A stretch of DNA of 64,000 bases. Origin: Ottelia alismoides (Eukaryota; Streptophyta; Magnoliopsida; Alismatales; Hydrocharitaceae). The stretch is from contig JAZKJV010000085.1 of NCBI GenBank assembly GCA_037367405.1, positions 798,373-862,372 of the forward strand. Reading direction: 5' to 3'. Positions 31,962 to 42,654 of this stretch are shown here, one piece after another (position 1 is the first letter of the stretch; every line of letters starts with the position of its first letter). The notes beneath the pieces were generated by a model. It was not told the origin of the DNA. It did no database searches and worked only from the letters and a program-made list of their open reading frames with translations. A program made the translations under genes and the position numbers.

Positions 31962-33710
31962 ACAGTTCAAGTTGAGGTCATCTACTTCACGCAGAGCGAA
32001 GACATTGAAGATTTATCAGATCAATCCCACCCTCCCTCCCGACCACATCGATCTCCTTGTACAGCTTCTTCCTCTACTTAGGCCAAGGCCTAAGTATAGG
32101 GGGGACCGATGCCATCTGTATATACCATTTTCCCGCATCACACTCCTTCTCCCGATCGCTCCATTTCCACCTTTCTCCTATACTTAAGCTAACCAGAGCC
32201 TAAGTATAGGGGGAACCGACACCCACCTGTATATACTCTCCTCATTTACATTTCCCGACCGCCTCTTTTTGCACTCTTCTTCTATACTAAGACTGTTCTC
32301 AATCTAAGTATAGGGGGGCGAGCCATTGTATATCAAATTTTTACTCTCTTACGCTTAGCCCGAGATATGTCTTCTTTACGCTTCTTTTGCTCCGAGGACA
32401 CATCACTCGCTAAGTATAAGGGGTCTGTATATATACTGTATATATATTTTAGCCATACCTCGTACTTTCACGTAAGTCTATATGTATTTACGGGGTGGGT
32501 AATTAAAAAACAACAACAAAAACAACACAAAAAGAAAAAGATTTTTGCCACTAACACTGACTGTACCCAAATTTTTTTGAAAAAATGACTTCTTATTCAT
32601 TTTTGCAATAAAAAAGTGTCTGCATTCCACACACCTGCACTTCATCCAGCATCGCATTCATTTGCATTGGTGAAAAGTCATTGGATTCTGAACCAAGTTA
32701 TGAGCCGAAACCGAGAGTGGTATGGACTTGACCTTAATCCACCTATTTTTCAGAGGAACTTCACCGAGAAATAGGATTTTGGAATCTTCAAGTCGTTGAC
32801 TTAATTATTTAAGTTCCACATGACAATGTGCAGAGTTTGACTCTTAGTGTCTAACCTGGTCTCTTCATTCTGGGTACAACTCTGGAATAAGGAATTAATT
32901 TTACTCTCGCATTATGCACATAGCTCAAATCAGACGGGATGTTGGAAGACTGTGTGAGTTTCTTTTCTGGTAGCGTGGAAATATAAAGACCGGAATACGG
33001 GTTGAAATAAAGCTTCGGAAAAGGGATGGACGTCTGGGCACAATTTTTTCTAAGACCCCAAAAAATGTACGGAAACAAAAAGATTCTATACCCGTAGGGG
33101 CAAAACAAGATCCAAGCAGAACCACCAAAAATTCCAAATACAAAGAAGTATTCTACCAAATAAATATCCGACCAAAAGGTCCAAGTTTCAAGAAACCTGC
33201 AGATCTTGGTGGAGACTCGGCTACACTTGCCATCTTCACAAGGAGAGGTGACTACACTGGCCACCTTCCAATTCTTTTCTCATTCTTCTAACTTCTCCCA
33301 CAATTCGATTGCGAACACATCGTGACAGACCTTATAAGGAAATACCTGACTCCCCGAGGACGGCCCGAGGACGAGTTACTAGAGAGGAGGTTTGCACAGT
33401 AGTCCGGCCTTCTGGGTGGGAAGAGCTAAAACCTTTCACACACAAGAGTCGATTGTTCAATGTTCATAGGGGATGCTTTGGGAAGAGGATTGATCTAAGA
33501 TGACTTCTGAGCCGAAACTGTAACAATGATATGTAGAATTTGAGGGCTGTTGATTCTGAAATTCTAAGTCTCACAGAAGTTCCACCATACTATTAATCCA
33601 AAGGTTGAGTCTAGTTTCACTGTCACCTTCAGCTCATGATCTTGGTATGGAACCCAATCTCATTTCACCTCATGCCATTTCTTTTTGATGCTCAGGGATG
33701 AGCATGCTTT
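31962..33710 (+). other. E2: 3' UTR without an env-like frame
   Basis: No long frame follows pol. The first 460 bases hold four polypurine-tract-like units. From about 32640 to 33710 the sequence matches the E3 3' UTR (minus strand, 42040 down to 40963) almost end to end. Shared are the 'gccgaaaccgagagtg' box, the 'agatcttggtggagactcgg' box and the 'gcatgctttaagtgta' lead into the polypurine tract. Confidence 0.7.
32074..32423 (+). repeat. E2: four polypurine-tract-like units in hairpins
   Basis: Units lie at 32074-32104 (arms CTACTTAGGCC/GGCCTAAGTA, 2-base loop), 32178-32213, 32282-32318 and 32409-32423 (right half only, TAAGTATAAGGGG). Each right half is CTAAGTATAG followed by G. Spacing is about 105-115 bases. 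Sequence between units differs from that in E1, while the hairpin plus G-run is kept, which suggests selection on the unit rather than simple duplication. Confidence 0.8.
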
Positions 33711-33723
33711 AAGTGTAGGGGGA
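33711..33723 (+). other. E2: polypurine tract
   Basis: AAGTGTAGGGGGA directly precedes the 3' LTR. One base differs from the AAGTATAGGGGGA form of E1 and E3. Confidence 0.85.
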
Positions 33724-36621
33724 TGATGAATCTCGGATTCATCACTCTAAATCTCATTTTTTAAGCTCAAATCCCTTAAAATCAACAACATTCCTGCATC
33801 TATTCTGCATGATTAGCATTCATGCATGTTTTCATAAGAATTACATTTTAGCACTAATTTCTGCACAAAATAAGAAGCCAAAAATCCCAGCCAAAATTGA
33901 CCTGTAAATAGCCTAACTCCCCTGATTTTTGACTCATTCATGCTAAATAAGCCAAAACCACCTCCATTGTATATATACAACTAACAAGAATAAATGAAAA
34001 ATACAAAAAATGACTAACCCAAATAAGTGGACCAAAAATCCAAACCCTAGTTTCAGGATTTCCGGACTAAAAAACCGCATATTTTTCCCATCCAGTGTCC
34101 GTTTTAATCGTACTCACTTTTGAACTAGTGTACATTCAATTACCTTCAAAACAAGATGAAGTTCAAGTGAATCGGAGCTCATATGTGAAAGTTAGGTTTT
34201 GGGCCTCTTTTGTATACTGTATATTTTAGCGGTTTTTGACCTAATATTTTATGTACATATTTTATTGATTATAAAAATAAAAAAATAGATCAATGTGTAA
34301 TTATTTATCTCTGATTTATCATATTTTTCCGGAATTTTATCTGATATAAATGACATAAAAATTACAAAACCCCCAAATCAAGGTGTTCTATGTATATGGG
34401 ATGCCCCAAAAATATCACTTTGTGCAAATGATCGATTTTGGTTTTGATGTCTTCATAAAAGTTGTATATCTCATCGAGACGAGTAATTTTATGAAGAAAC
34501 GTTTTTGATCCGAGGTCATTTACTATTTTTTTTATCGATTTTACAAAAGTTTTATTTTCGGAATTTTCTGGTGCCAACACGTGGCAGCACCTGGTACTGC
34601 CACGTGTCACCTATTTTCTGCCTTTTTAAAATCATTTTTATTAAAAAAATATAAAAAAAATATAAAAATATAAAAAATATAAAAAGAATGGCACGTGCAT
34701 CGCACGTGCCTCCCAGGCACGTGCTCCTCACGTGCCCGCCCCAACGCCACCACGCGGCCACGTAGCCATCCTTGGGTCGTCCGATCTCGGCCGATCGGAC
34801 GGCCCGTGTGCGTCTTCCTCCTCCCACTGCCTTTCCCAAATTGGGAAGTACCGCCCCTCCACCGCGGATCCCCTTCCCCCGCGAATCTCACCGATTGAGT
34901 CCCCCTCCTTCGTCCCACGATTCCCCACGATCTCGCGCCGCCTCTCCGATCTCCCCAAATCAATCAAACCCCCAACACCCAAATCCCCGATTATTGCCAT
35001 CTCCGGTGATGCATCTCAATCCTATTTAAACCATAGCCGCCCTCCGCTCCTCTCATCCGCCGATAAGCTGCAAGTTGGAGGAGCGGCGATGACAGCGCCG
35101 CTTCCCCCCTTTCCTTGACGAGATCCAAGGCTTGTTCTACGCCTTGCTGCAGATGCTCTGCCAACCTGCTTTGCTCTGGCTAACGGTCGTAGAGCCAACG
35201 ACTATCCTACTCCGCATCGACTCATCTCCGACAACGCAACACGACAACCACCGACTTCGCATCAATGGTCATCATCGAGACCACAACCACTTCATCGCCT
35301 CCGCTTCCTCCGCCTCGACCATCTCGCTCCAGGAGGACCATAGGAGCACCACCAACGACATCTTCATCAACGCCAGCCCCCCTCCGCCTTGGCCGGCCCG
35401 CCTCGGTCGTCAACCATCCACGCCACCATCTGGCTCGGAGCCCGAGGCCCCAGCACATGCGAGGCACGTACGTGGGGAACATCAGTCTCCATCAGCATGC
35501 AGAGGTCACGTGCAGTGCACGTGCCTCTGGGTAAATTGCAAAGCCGCCCTTGGAGGTCTCCCTAACTGCATATCAACCCCCGCCTCCGTGGCACGTGTCC
35601 CTCTGGAAATTTTGCAAAGACACTCTCCACTTTATTGGTAATTTCAAATAGGTCCCCCTGCACTTTCTTTCTTTATTTATATTTATTTTATTGCACTTGT
35701 ACCCCTGTGTTCCCCCATAATTTTGGACCTCTTCTTTACATTATTTTATTAATCCAAAAATAGCATTTTGTTTGTCAATTAATTCTCTACATTTTGACAT
35801 ATTGTGGGTATTTTTGCGATCAGTGATTAATTAATAATTAATTATGTTGTGTAAAATTGCATATTTTGCCCAATTTGTGCTCTTAAATTTGCCATTGATT
35901 AACTGTTGCTCTAAAAATCCCCGAAAAATCACATATTGTGGATTTAATTTTGCTTGACATTGTGCCCAAAAAGAATTATATTTACATGCATAGTTTGTCC
36001 TATAAAAATAATTTTACATATTTCAGTGTTTAATTTTAATAGGTATTAGATCTCACATTTTCGAGATTTAGGATTTTTCTGAGATCAATCACCTAGGGAC
36101 CGATCTTAGATAATTTTGATCCTTGAAAATAATTAGGTTTAATATTTATTATAATTAAATATTGAAATTCATTCTGTATGCATTTAAAAATTCATAAAAA
36201 CTTCATATTGCATCCAAAAAATCCAAAAAATTACAGTGCATTCATTTCATCATATTTTGCCTCGTGGCCAAGTTTCATATTTTTCGGACATCGTTTGATT
36301 GACTTTTATATTTTAGTCCCTAAAATAGGCCAAAATTGCATTTTGCATCCTTTATCGCATTAAAAATTACAAAAAAAGACCGCCTTGAAAACCGTGAACG
36401 AACTTTGATAAACATAACTCTAGGTTGTTCCTTTGCCTCCTTGTGTTCAACCTTGGGACTTGCCCAAGTAAAATAAACATAGAACCACTTGATTAAAAAT
36501 TGATTAAATTTTGTGTGGTTATTTTCTTGACCGATTCCGACTGCCGACTACAACGCATGACAAATAATTTTACGCACAAACAAAAAAATAACTTCTTAGC
36601 TCGGCGTATCCGGATTCGTCA
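33724..36621 (+). mobile_element. E2: 3' LTR
   Basis: This 2898-base LTR runs from TGATGAATC (21-base terminal palindrome) to ...GGATTCGTCA, followed by CTATA. It keeps a CACGTG pair 23 bases apart (34578-34583, 34601-34606) and a set of four CACGTG boxes (34692, 34703, 34718, 34729; spacings 11, 15, 11) that the 5' LTR has lost. It also has the TATTTAAA box at 35023-35030 and a further 11-base pair (35507, 35518). Confidence 0.92.
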
Positions 36622-36626
36622 CTATA

Positions 36627-37620
36627 CGTGGAAGATATAGTCTTCATGTCCTTATCTCCTAGTATCCACGAAGAAGGCATACTATCATTGAAAGAATTCA
36701 AGAATAATTCCATCATCGACAATATCTGAGCATTAGAAAATGATAATTAAATTAGATTTAATTATTATTAATAATCGTAGATATGATTCACATTATTTGG
36801 ATACATGTAGAGAGGCATCAAAGATAATTTAACTGTATTTCACTATCATAGAGATAATTATTGTGGATAACACTATCCATAATAATTATGGGTGTTGTGA
36901 ATGTCATCCATAATATCACAGAGAGGGATTTAATTATGAATAAGATTCGTAATCTACAAGTTAATGCAAATAAGATTCACATTATCTAATTAAATGTGAA
37001 TTTGATTCACGGTATACAATTAAATATAAATGTGCTGCATTTAATATTGGATGATTGAATATGAGTCATAATTATTAATGGTATTATTGAAATTATAACA
37101 AAGTAATTTGGAATTATTTTGGTGATAATTTAACAATAAAAAACATTGCATATGTAGAAGATTTGTGGAGATTGCGATCTCACCAAATAGGAAATGAGTA
37201 GAGAGCACTCCACTCCTTATTAGTAGTCAACGCCCATGGTGGAAGCACCATGGGTTCGTCCATCGCCTATAAGGAAAGTAGACACTCCTCTTTCCCGATC
37301 CTTATACATATTAATTAAATTTAATTGAGATGATTTGTTGGAGAATATCTTCAACTTATTTTCTTATTTAAAATTAATTATATTATTTCAAATTGTTGCA
37401 ACAAGATCTTGGTAATTTATTTAATTAGGACTTCATTAGGAGTGCATCCTAGCATCCGATTTTATATAAAAGAAGGGCTAACTCTATCTTTTTTCTCAAC
37501 ACAATTAAGTTGAAGCAAAAATTGCAACAACTCTCTCTCGACACTCCCTCTCTCTCTCTCTCTTAATCCTAGATGGTCGTCCTTCCTGGGGCTCGACGAA
37601 GCTTCGCTATTGTCGCGCTG
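36627..37620. other. Older DNA between E2 and E3, probably part of a split copia-type LTR
   Basis: No gene is visible. The stretch is A/T-rich with repeated 'gattcac' and 'taattaaat' words. It then has a good TATA box (TATATAAAA, 37463-37471), a CT microsatellite (about 37545-37565) and a short GC-rich leader. It joins to 49766 and beyond when E3 is removed. The order TATA box, CT-rich leader, then a short tail resembles a copia LTR from U3 into R/U5. The last five bases (37616-37620, CGCTG) are the E3 duplication. Confidence 0.4.
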
Positions 37621-38620
37621 TGACGAATCCGTAAATTGCGCTTTTAAGAAGTTGTTTTTATCGTGTCGTGCGTTGTAGGCGGCAATCGGAAACGGTCAAG
37701 AAAATACCACAAATAAGTTATTCAATTTTTCGTCTCGTGGTTTTATGTTTATTTTACTTGGGCAAGTCCCAAGGTCGATCACAAGGAGGCAAAGGAACAA
37801 CCTAGAATTAAGTCTATCAAAGTTCGTGTTCGGTTTTCAAGGCGGTCTTTTTTTGGAATTTTCAATACAATAAAGGATGCAAAATGCAACTTTGGCCTTA
37901 TTTTAGGGACTAAAATGTAAATTACGTTCAAATGATGTCCGAAAAATACGAAACTTGGCCACAATGTAAACTATAATGAGATGGATGCACTGCAATTTTT
38001 TTTTGGAATTTTTGGATGCAATATGAATTTTTTATGGATTTTTAAATGTAAACAAAATGATTTTTAATATTTAATTTTAATAAATATCAAACCTATTTAT
38101 TTTCGAGAATCAAAATTATCTGAGATCTATCACTAGGTGACTGATCTCAGAAAAATCCTAAACCTGGAAAATGTGGGGTTTAATGTTTATTAAAACTTAA
38201 ATACTAAAATGTGCAAAATGATTTTTACAGGACAAAATATGCATGCAAATTCAATTCTTTTTGGGCACAATGTTAAGAATAATTAACTCTACAAGATGTG
38301 ATTTTTCAAGAATTTTTTAGAGCAATGGTTAATTAACTTGTGAATTTCAGAGCAAGAGATGGGTAAAATACGCCAATTTTCACAAAACAATTATTTATTA
38401 ATTAACCGTCCGTCACAAAAATACCCACAACATGTCAAAGCGTAGAGAATTAATTAACTAACATCATGCTATTTTTGGATTAATAAAATAATGTAGAGAG
38501 AAGGTTCAAAACTAAGGGGGAACACAGGGGTACAGATGCAAATAAATAAAATATAAAATGCACTGGGGGGACTTTATTGTAGTTACCAGGAGTTGCGGGG
38601 TATCTTCTGCAATTTTGCCA

Positions 38621-38960
38621 GAGGAGCACGTGCACAGCACGTGCCTCTGGTTGGCGGGATTGAAGCGCAAATATGAGAATCTCCCGGGGGGTTTGTGCAA
38701 AATTTCCAGAGAGGCACGTGCCCAGCACGTGCCCTCTGGATGGCGGTGGCTGAGGCGCGAATATGCTGAACCAGGGGGGCCCTTTCTGTAAAATCTCCAA
38801 GTTGTCACGTGCTAGGCACGTGACTTTGGACTTCAGTGCAAATAGGTAGACGCCCGGTGTGCTGGATGCAATTGACCCAGCGGGTCACGTGCGGATCACG
38901 TGACCCCTGGGGATGAGAATGGATCGTAGAAGTTCCCTCAGCACGTACTTCTCACGTGCG
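38621..38960. repeat. E3 LTR: five CACGTG pairs, each exactly 11 bp apart
   Basis: Pairs start at 38627/38638, 38715/38726, 38806/38817, 38886/38897 and 38942/38953 (the first of the last pair is CACGTA). Every pair has an 11-base start-to-start spacing and lies in a larger palindrome with its own flanks (for example CCAGAG.../...CTCTGG, GGGTCACGTG/CACGTGACCC). Pair-to-pair distances vary (88, 91, 80, 56). The array is repeated in the 5' LTR about 8806 bases further on. It lies downstream of the TATA box in the minus-strand sense, so it is transcribed and can also fold as RNA hairpins. Confidence 0.8.
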
Positions 38961-39619
38961 AGGGCCTCGGGACTCGTGCCCGGTGGTGGAGCGGTGAAGG
39001 TGGCGGAGGGCCGGCGATTGGAGAAGAGGGCGGTGGCGTGGTTGGAGCTCGGCGATGATGAGATGGCTGAAGGCAGAGCTCCGGTCGTGCTTCTGTGGTT
39101 GATGGCGGCGTCGCGACGTTGATGTAGTTTGCGGAGGAGTTGAGCGTCGTCGGAGGCGTAGCAGGTCGGGGAAGATGGAGGAGCGGAGGCGACGTCGCTG
39201 TCGTCGCGATGGTGTCGATGACGAACGGTGGAAGGGCGGAGCAGGCGTGGTGGCCGACACACGGCCGTGGGGCGTCGAGGACGCAGGGGCCGGTGGCGAG
39301 GATGTCCGGCGAAGAACGGTGGCGACGGCATCGAGGTGGATACGGTGTAGGTCGAAGCAGATGGAGTCGAGGCGGATGGCGTTGGACGGAGAGCGGAAGA
39401 GAGAAAGATAGAGAGAGAGAGAGATAATACCTGAAGAGGCTCGACGGCGTTGGGCGGCCGGAGCTGCAGCAGACGCGGCGGAGAAGACCTCGCCGTAGGC
39501 TGCGACGAGGTACACGACCTCGGATCTCGCCGCTCGAAGAAGTCGATGGAGCGCTGTCACCGCCGCGGTGACCCTTGCGATGTAATCGGCGGATACGGAA
39601 AGAAGGGACGGTGGCGGTG

Positions 39620-39627
39620 TTTAAATA
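39620..39627 (-). promoter_or_regulatory. Putative TATA box, E3 3' LTR
   Basis: TATTTAAA on the minus strand lies in the same GC-rich context as the E2 box (CCTATTTAAAC). The copy in the 5' LTR, which would drive E3 transcription, is at 48430-48437. Confidence 0.55.
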
Positions 39628-39923
39628 GGAGACGGGGGCTGCTCGGCGATGGAGGCGCGATTGGGAGATCGGGGTGATTTGGGGCTTTCGCGAGATCAGT
39701 GGAGGATGAGATACGGCGGCGACGAGATCGGAGGACGGGGGAATCGTAGAGGGATTCGCGGTGGATTTGATGGCCGGCGAGATTGGGCGGAGCTCGCGAG
39801 ATCCGCGGCGCGTGAATCCCGGAAGGGGGGCTGATTGGGGACGATGAACAGGCACCGTCCGATCGGCCGAGATCGGGCGGTCCTGCTCACGCCACGTGGC
39901 TGGCAAAAAAGGGGAGAGAGACG

Positions 39924-39966
39924 CGCGTGCGGAGCACGTGCCTTGGAGGCACGTGCGACGCACGTG
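39924..39966. promoter_or_regulatory. E3 3' LTR: CACGTG quartet with 11/15/11 spacing
   Basis: Boxes start at 39924 (CGCGTG, one base off), 39935, 39950 and 39961. The spacings 11, 15, 11 equal those of the quartet in the E2 3' LTR (34692, 34703, 34718, 34729), although the flanks differ. In the minus-strand sense it lies about 300 bases upstream of the TATA box. Confidence 0.65.
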
Positions 39967-40052
39967 CGTCTCCTTTATTATTATATTTTTTTATTTTTTA
40001 ATTTTTTTTTATTTTTTTTATTAAAAACGATATAATACTAAGGCCAAAAATG

Positions 40053-40091
40053 GCTGACACGTGGCGGCCTCTGGGGCTGCCACGTGTCAGC
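40053..40091. promoter_or_regulatory. E3 3' LTR: inverted ABRE-like arms
   Basis: Perfect 13-base arms GCTGACACGTGGC and GCCACGTGTCAGC flank a 13-base centre. ACACGTGGC is the classic ABA-response (G-box) element. E2 has the same structure at about 5696-5732 and 34575-34609, always with 23 bases between the CACGTG starts; one CACGTG of the E2 5' copy has decayed to CACATG. Confidence 0.6.
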
Positions 40092-40949
40092 ACCAGAAAA
40101 TCCGAAAATAAAAATACTTTGTAAAATCGATAAAAAATAGCAATTGACCTCGGATCGAAAAACTTTCTTCACGAAAATTGCTCGTCTCGATGAGATCTAC
40201 AACTTTCATGAAGGCGTCAAAACCAAAATCGATCATTTGAACAAAGTGAATTTTTGGGGTATCCCATGTACATAGAATACCTTGATTTTTGGGTTTTATA
40301 ATTTTTATGTCATTTTTTTGAACATGATAAAAATCGGGAAAAATATGGAAAAATCAAAGATAAATAAAAGACACTTAATTCTAATTTTTTTGGATTTGAT
40401 TAAGAAAATATATACATAAAGTACAAGGTCAAAACCGCGAAAATATACAATGTACAAAAGAGGCCCAAAACCCAACTTTCACATATGAGCTCTGATTCAC
40501 TTGAACTTGGTCTTGTTTTGAAGGTAATTGAATGCACATTAGTTCAAAAGTGAGTAGGATTAAATCGGACACTGGATGGAGAAGATATGTGGCTTTTAGT
40601 CCGAAAATCCGGAAATTAGGGTTTGGGTTTTTGGTCCACTTATTTGGGTTAGTTATTTTTTTGTATTTTTCCTTTATGCATGTTAGTGATATGTACACAG
40701 TGGAAGTGGTTTTGAGTTATTCGGAGTTAGCATGAATGAGTTAAAAATCCGGGAAGTTAGATTTATTTACAGGTCATTTTGGCTTGGATTTTTGGCTTCT
40801 TATTTTATGCAGATTTTTGTGCTAAAATGCAATTCTTATGAAAACATGCATGAATGCTAATTATGCAAAATAGATGCCAGAATGCTGTTGATTTTGAGGG
40901 ATTTGAGCTTAATAAATGAGATTTAGAGTGATGAATACGAGATTCATCA

Positions 40950-40962
40950 TCCCCCTATACTT
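40950..40962 (-). other. E3: polypurine tract
   Basis: AAGTATAGGGGGA on the minus strand lies directly before the 3' LTR and is identical to the core of the E1 tract. Confidence 0.85.
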
Positions 40963-42654
40963 AAACCATGCTCGTCCCTGAGCATCAAAAAGAAATGCCA
41001 TGAGGTGAAATGAGATTGGGTTCCATACCAAGACCATGAGCTGAAGGTGAAAGTAAGCCTAAACTCAACCTTTGGATTATTTGTGTGTCGGAACTTCTGT
41101 GAGACTTAGAATTTTAAAATCAACAGCCCTCAAGTTCTACACATCATTGCTACAGTTTCGGCTCAGAAGTCATCTTAGATCAATCCTCTTCCCAAAGTAT
41201 ACTCTTTGAATATTGAATAACCGACTCTTGTGTGTGAAAGGTTTTTAGCTCTTCCCACTCAGAATGCCGGATTACCGCGCAAGCCTCCTCTCCAATAACT
41301 CGTCCTCGGGGAGTCAGGTATTTCCTTCTAAGGTCTGTCGCGCTGTGTTCACAATCGAATTGGGGGGAGAAGTTAGAAGAATGAGAAAAGAATTGGAGGG
41401 TGATTAGTGTAGTTCACCTCTCCTTGTGAAGCTGGCCAGTGTAGCCGAGTCTCCACCAAGATCTGCAGGTTTCTTGAAGCTTGGACCTTTTTGGTCAGAT
41501 TTTATTTGATAGTTGCTTCTTTGTATTTGGAATTTTTGGTGGTTCTGTTTGGATCTTGTTTTTCCCCTACGGATATAGCATCTTTTGTTTCCGTACATTT
41601 TTTTGGGGTCTTAGAAAAAATTGTGCCCAGCCGTCCATCCCTTTTCCGAAGCTTTATTTCAACCCGTACTCCGGTCTTTAGATTTCCACGCTACCAGAAA
41701 AGAAACTCACACAGTCTTCCAACAAATGTTTGAGTTGAGCTAAGTGCATTGTGCGAGAGTACAAATTAATTCCTTATTCCAGAGTTGTACCCAGAATGAA
41801 GAGACCAGGTTAGACACTAAGAGTCAAATTCTGTGTATTGTTATGTGGAACTCAAAGAATTAAGTCAAAGACCTGAAGACTCTAAAATCCTATTTCTCGG
41901 TGAAGTTCCTCTGAAAATTAGGTTGATTAAGGTTAAGTCTAGATCACTCTCGGTTTCGGCTCATAACTCGGTTCAGAACCCAATGACTTTTCACATATGC
42001 AACTGAATGTAATGCTGGATGAAGTGCAGGTGTGTGGCATGCAAATTTTTTTTTAAATGAATAAGAAGCCATTTTTTTTTCAAAAATTTTGGGCAAAGTC
42101 AGTGTTAGAAACAATTTTTTTTCTTTTTCTTTTTCTGTTTTTTTTTGTTTGTTTTTTTTTCTTTAAGAAAACCCACCCCGTAAATACATATAGACTTATG
42201 CGCAAGTACGAGGTATGGCTAAAATATATACATAGTATATATACAGACCCCCCTATACTTAGCGAGTGCTGTGTCCTCAGAGCACAAGAAGCGTAATGAA
42301 GACATAGCTCAGGTTAAGCATAAGAGAGTAAAAATATACAAGGGTTCGCCCCCCTATACTTAGACTGTGCATAGTCTAAGTATAGAAGAAGAGCGCAAAA
42401 AGAGGCAGACGAGATATGTAAATGAGGAGAGTATAAACAGATGGGTGGCGGTTCCCCTTATACTTAGGCTTTGGTCAGCTTAAGTATAGAAGAAGGATGG
42501 ATATGGAGTGAGCGAGAGATCAGAATGTGATGATATGGGAAATGAATATATAGATGGCATCGGTCCCCCCCTATACTTAGGCCTTGGCCTAAGTAGAGGA
42601 AGAAGCTGTACAAGAAGACCGATGTGGTCGGGAGGGAGGGAGGGTAGCCGATGA
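40963..42654 (-). other. E3: 3' UTR with four polypurine-tract-like units
   Basis: No coding frame is visible. The part 40963-42040 matches the E2 3' UTR. Units occur at 42563-42596, 42455-42488, 42348-42385 (perfect 13-base arms CTATACTTAGACT/AGTCTAAGTATAG) and 42248-42263 (half unit), in plus coordinates, about 101-111 bases apart. In the sense direction each ends in CTAAGTATAGGGGG or a close variant. A poly-A/T tract lies near 42060-42165. Confidence 0.75.

Larger units (their letters stand above)
4842..36621 (+). mobile_element. E2: complete but decayed Athila-type Ty3/gypsy retrotransposon (split by E1)
   Basis: The element is bounded by two related LTRs (4842-7665 and 33724-36621) and by an exact 5-bp duplication, CTATA, at 4837-4841 and 36622-36626. 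The order is LTR, tRNA-Asp primer site, long leader, gag, protease, reverse transcriptase, RNase H, integrase, 3' UTR with hairpins, polypurine tract, LTR, which is the Ty3/gypsy order. The gag and RT sequences are Athila-like and there is no chromodomain or recognisable env-like frame. E1 sits inside its leader at 7746-24466; without E1 and one copy of the duplication E2 is about 15.05 kb. Its LTRs differ clearly more than those of E1 or E3, and gag-pol carries many stops and several frameshifts, so it is the oldest of the three. Confidence 0.93.
37621..40949 (-). mobile_element. E3: 3' LTR
   Basis: On the minus strand it starts with the TGATGAATCTCG palindrome (40949-40929) and ends ...GGATTCGTCA (37621). 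It contains the inverted CACGTG arms 23 bases apart, the 11/15/11 quartet, the TATTTAAA box, and five further CACGTG pairs downstream. It matches the 5' LTR almost base for base. The 341-codon minus-strand frame in it is not annotated as a gene (see rejected items). Confidence 0.93.

Noticed and set aside
38621..38960. CRISPR-like array, because of regularly spaced palindromes
   Set aside because: Repeats differ in flanks, spacers are not uniform and the context is a eukaryotic LTR.
38938..39963. Minus-strand frame of 341 codons in the E3 3' LTR, and its 360-codon counterpart 47691-48773 in the 5' LTR
   Set aside because: The product is low-complexity Ser/Pro/Arg-rich with no domain. The two LTRs give different downstream frames because an AG microsatellite differs in length, and the matching E2 region is not open. 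It is best explained by GC-rich LTR sequence with few stops.
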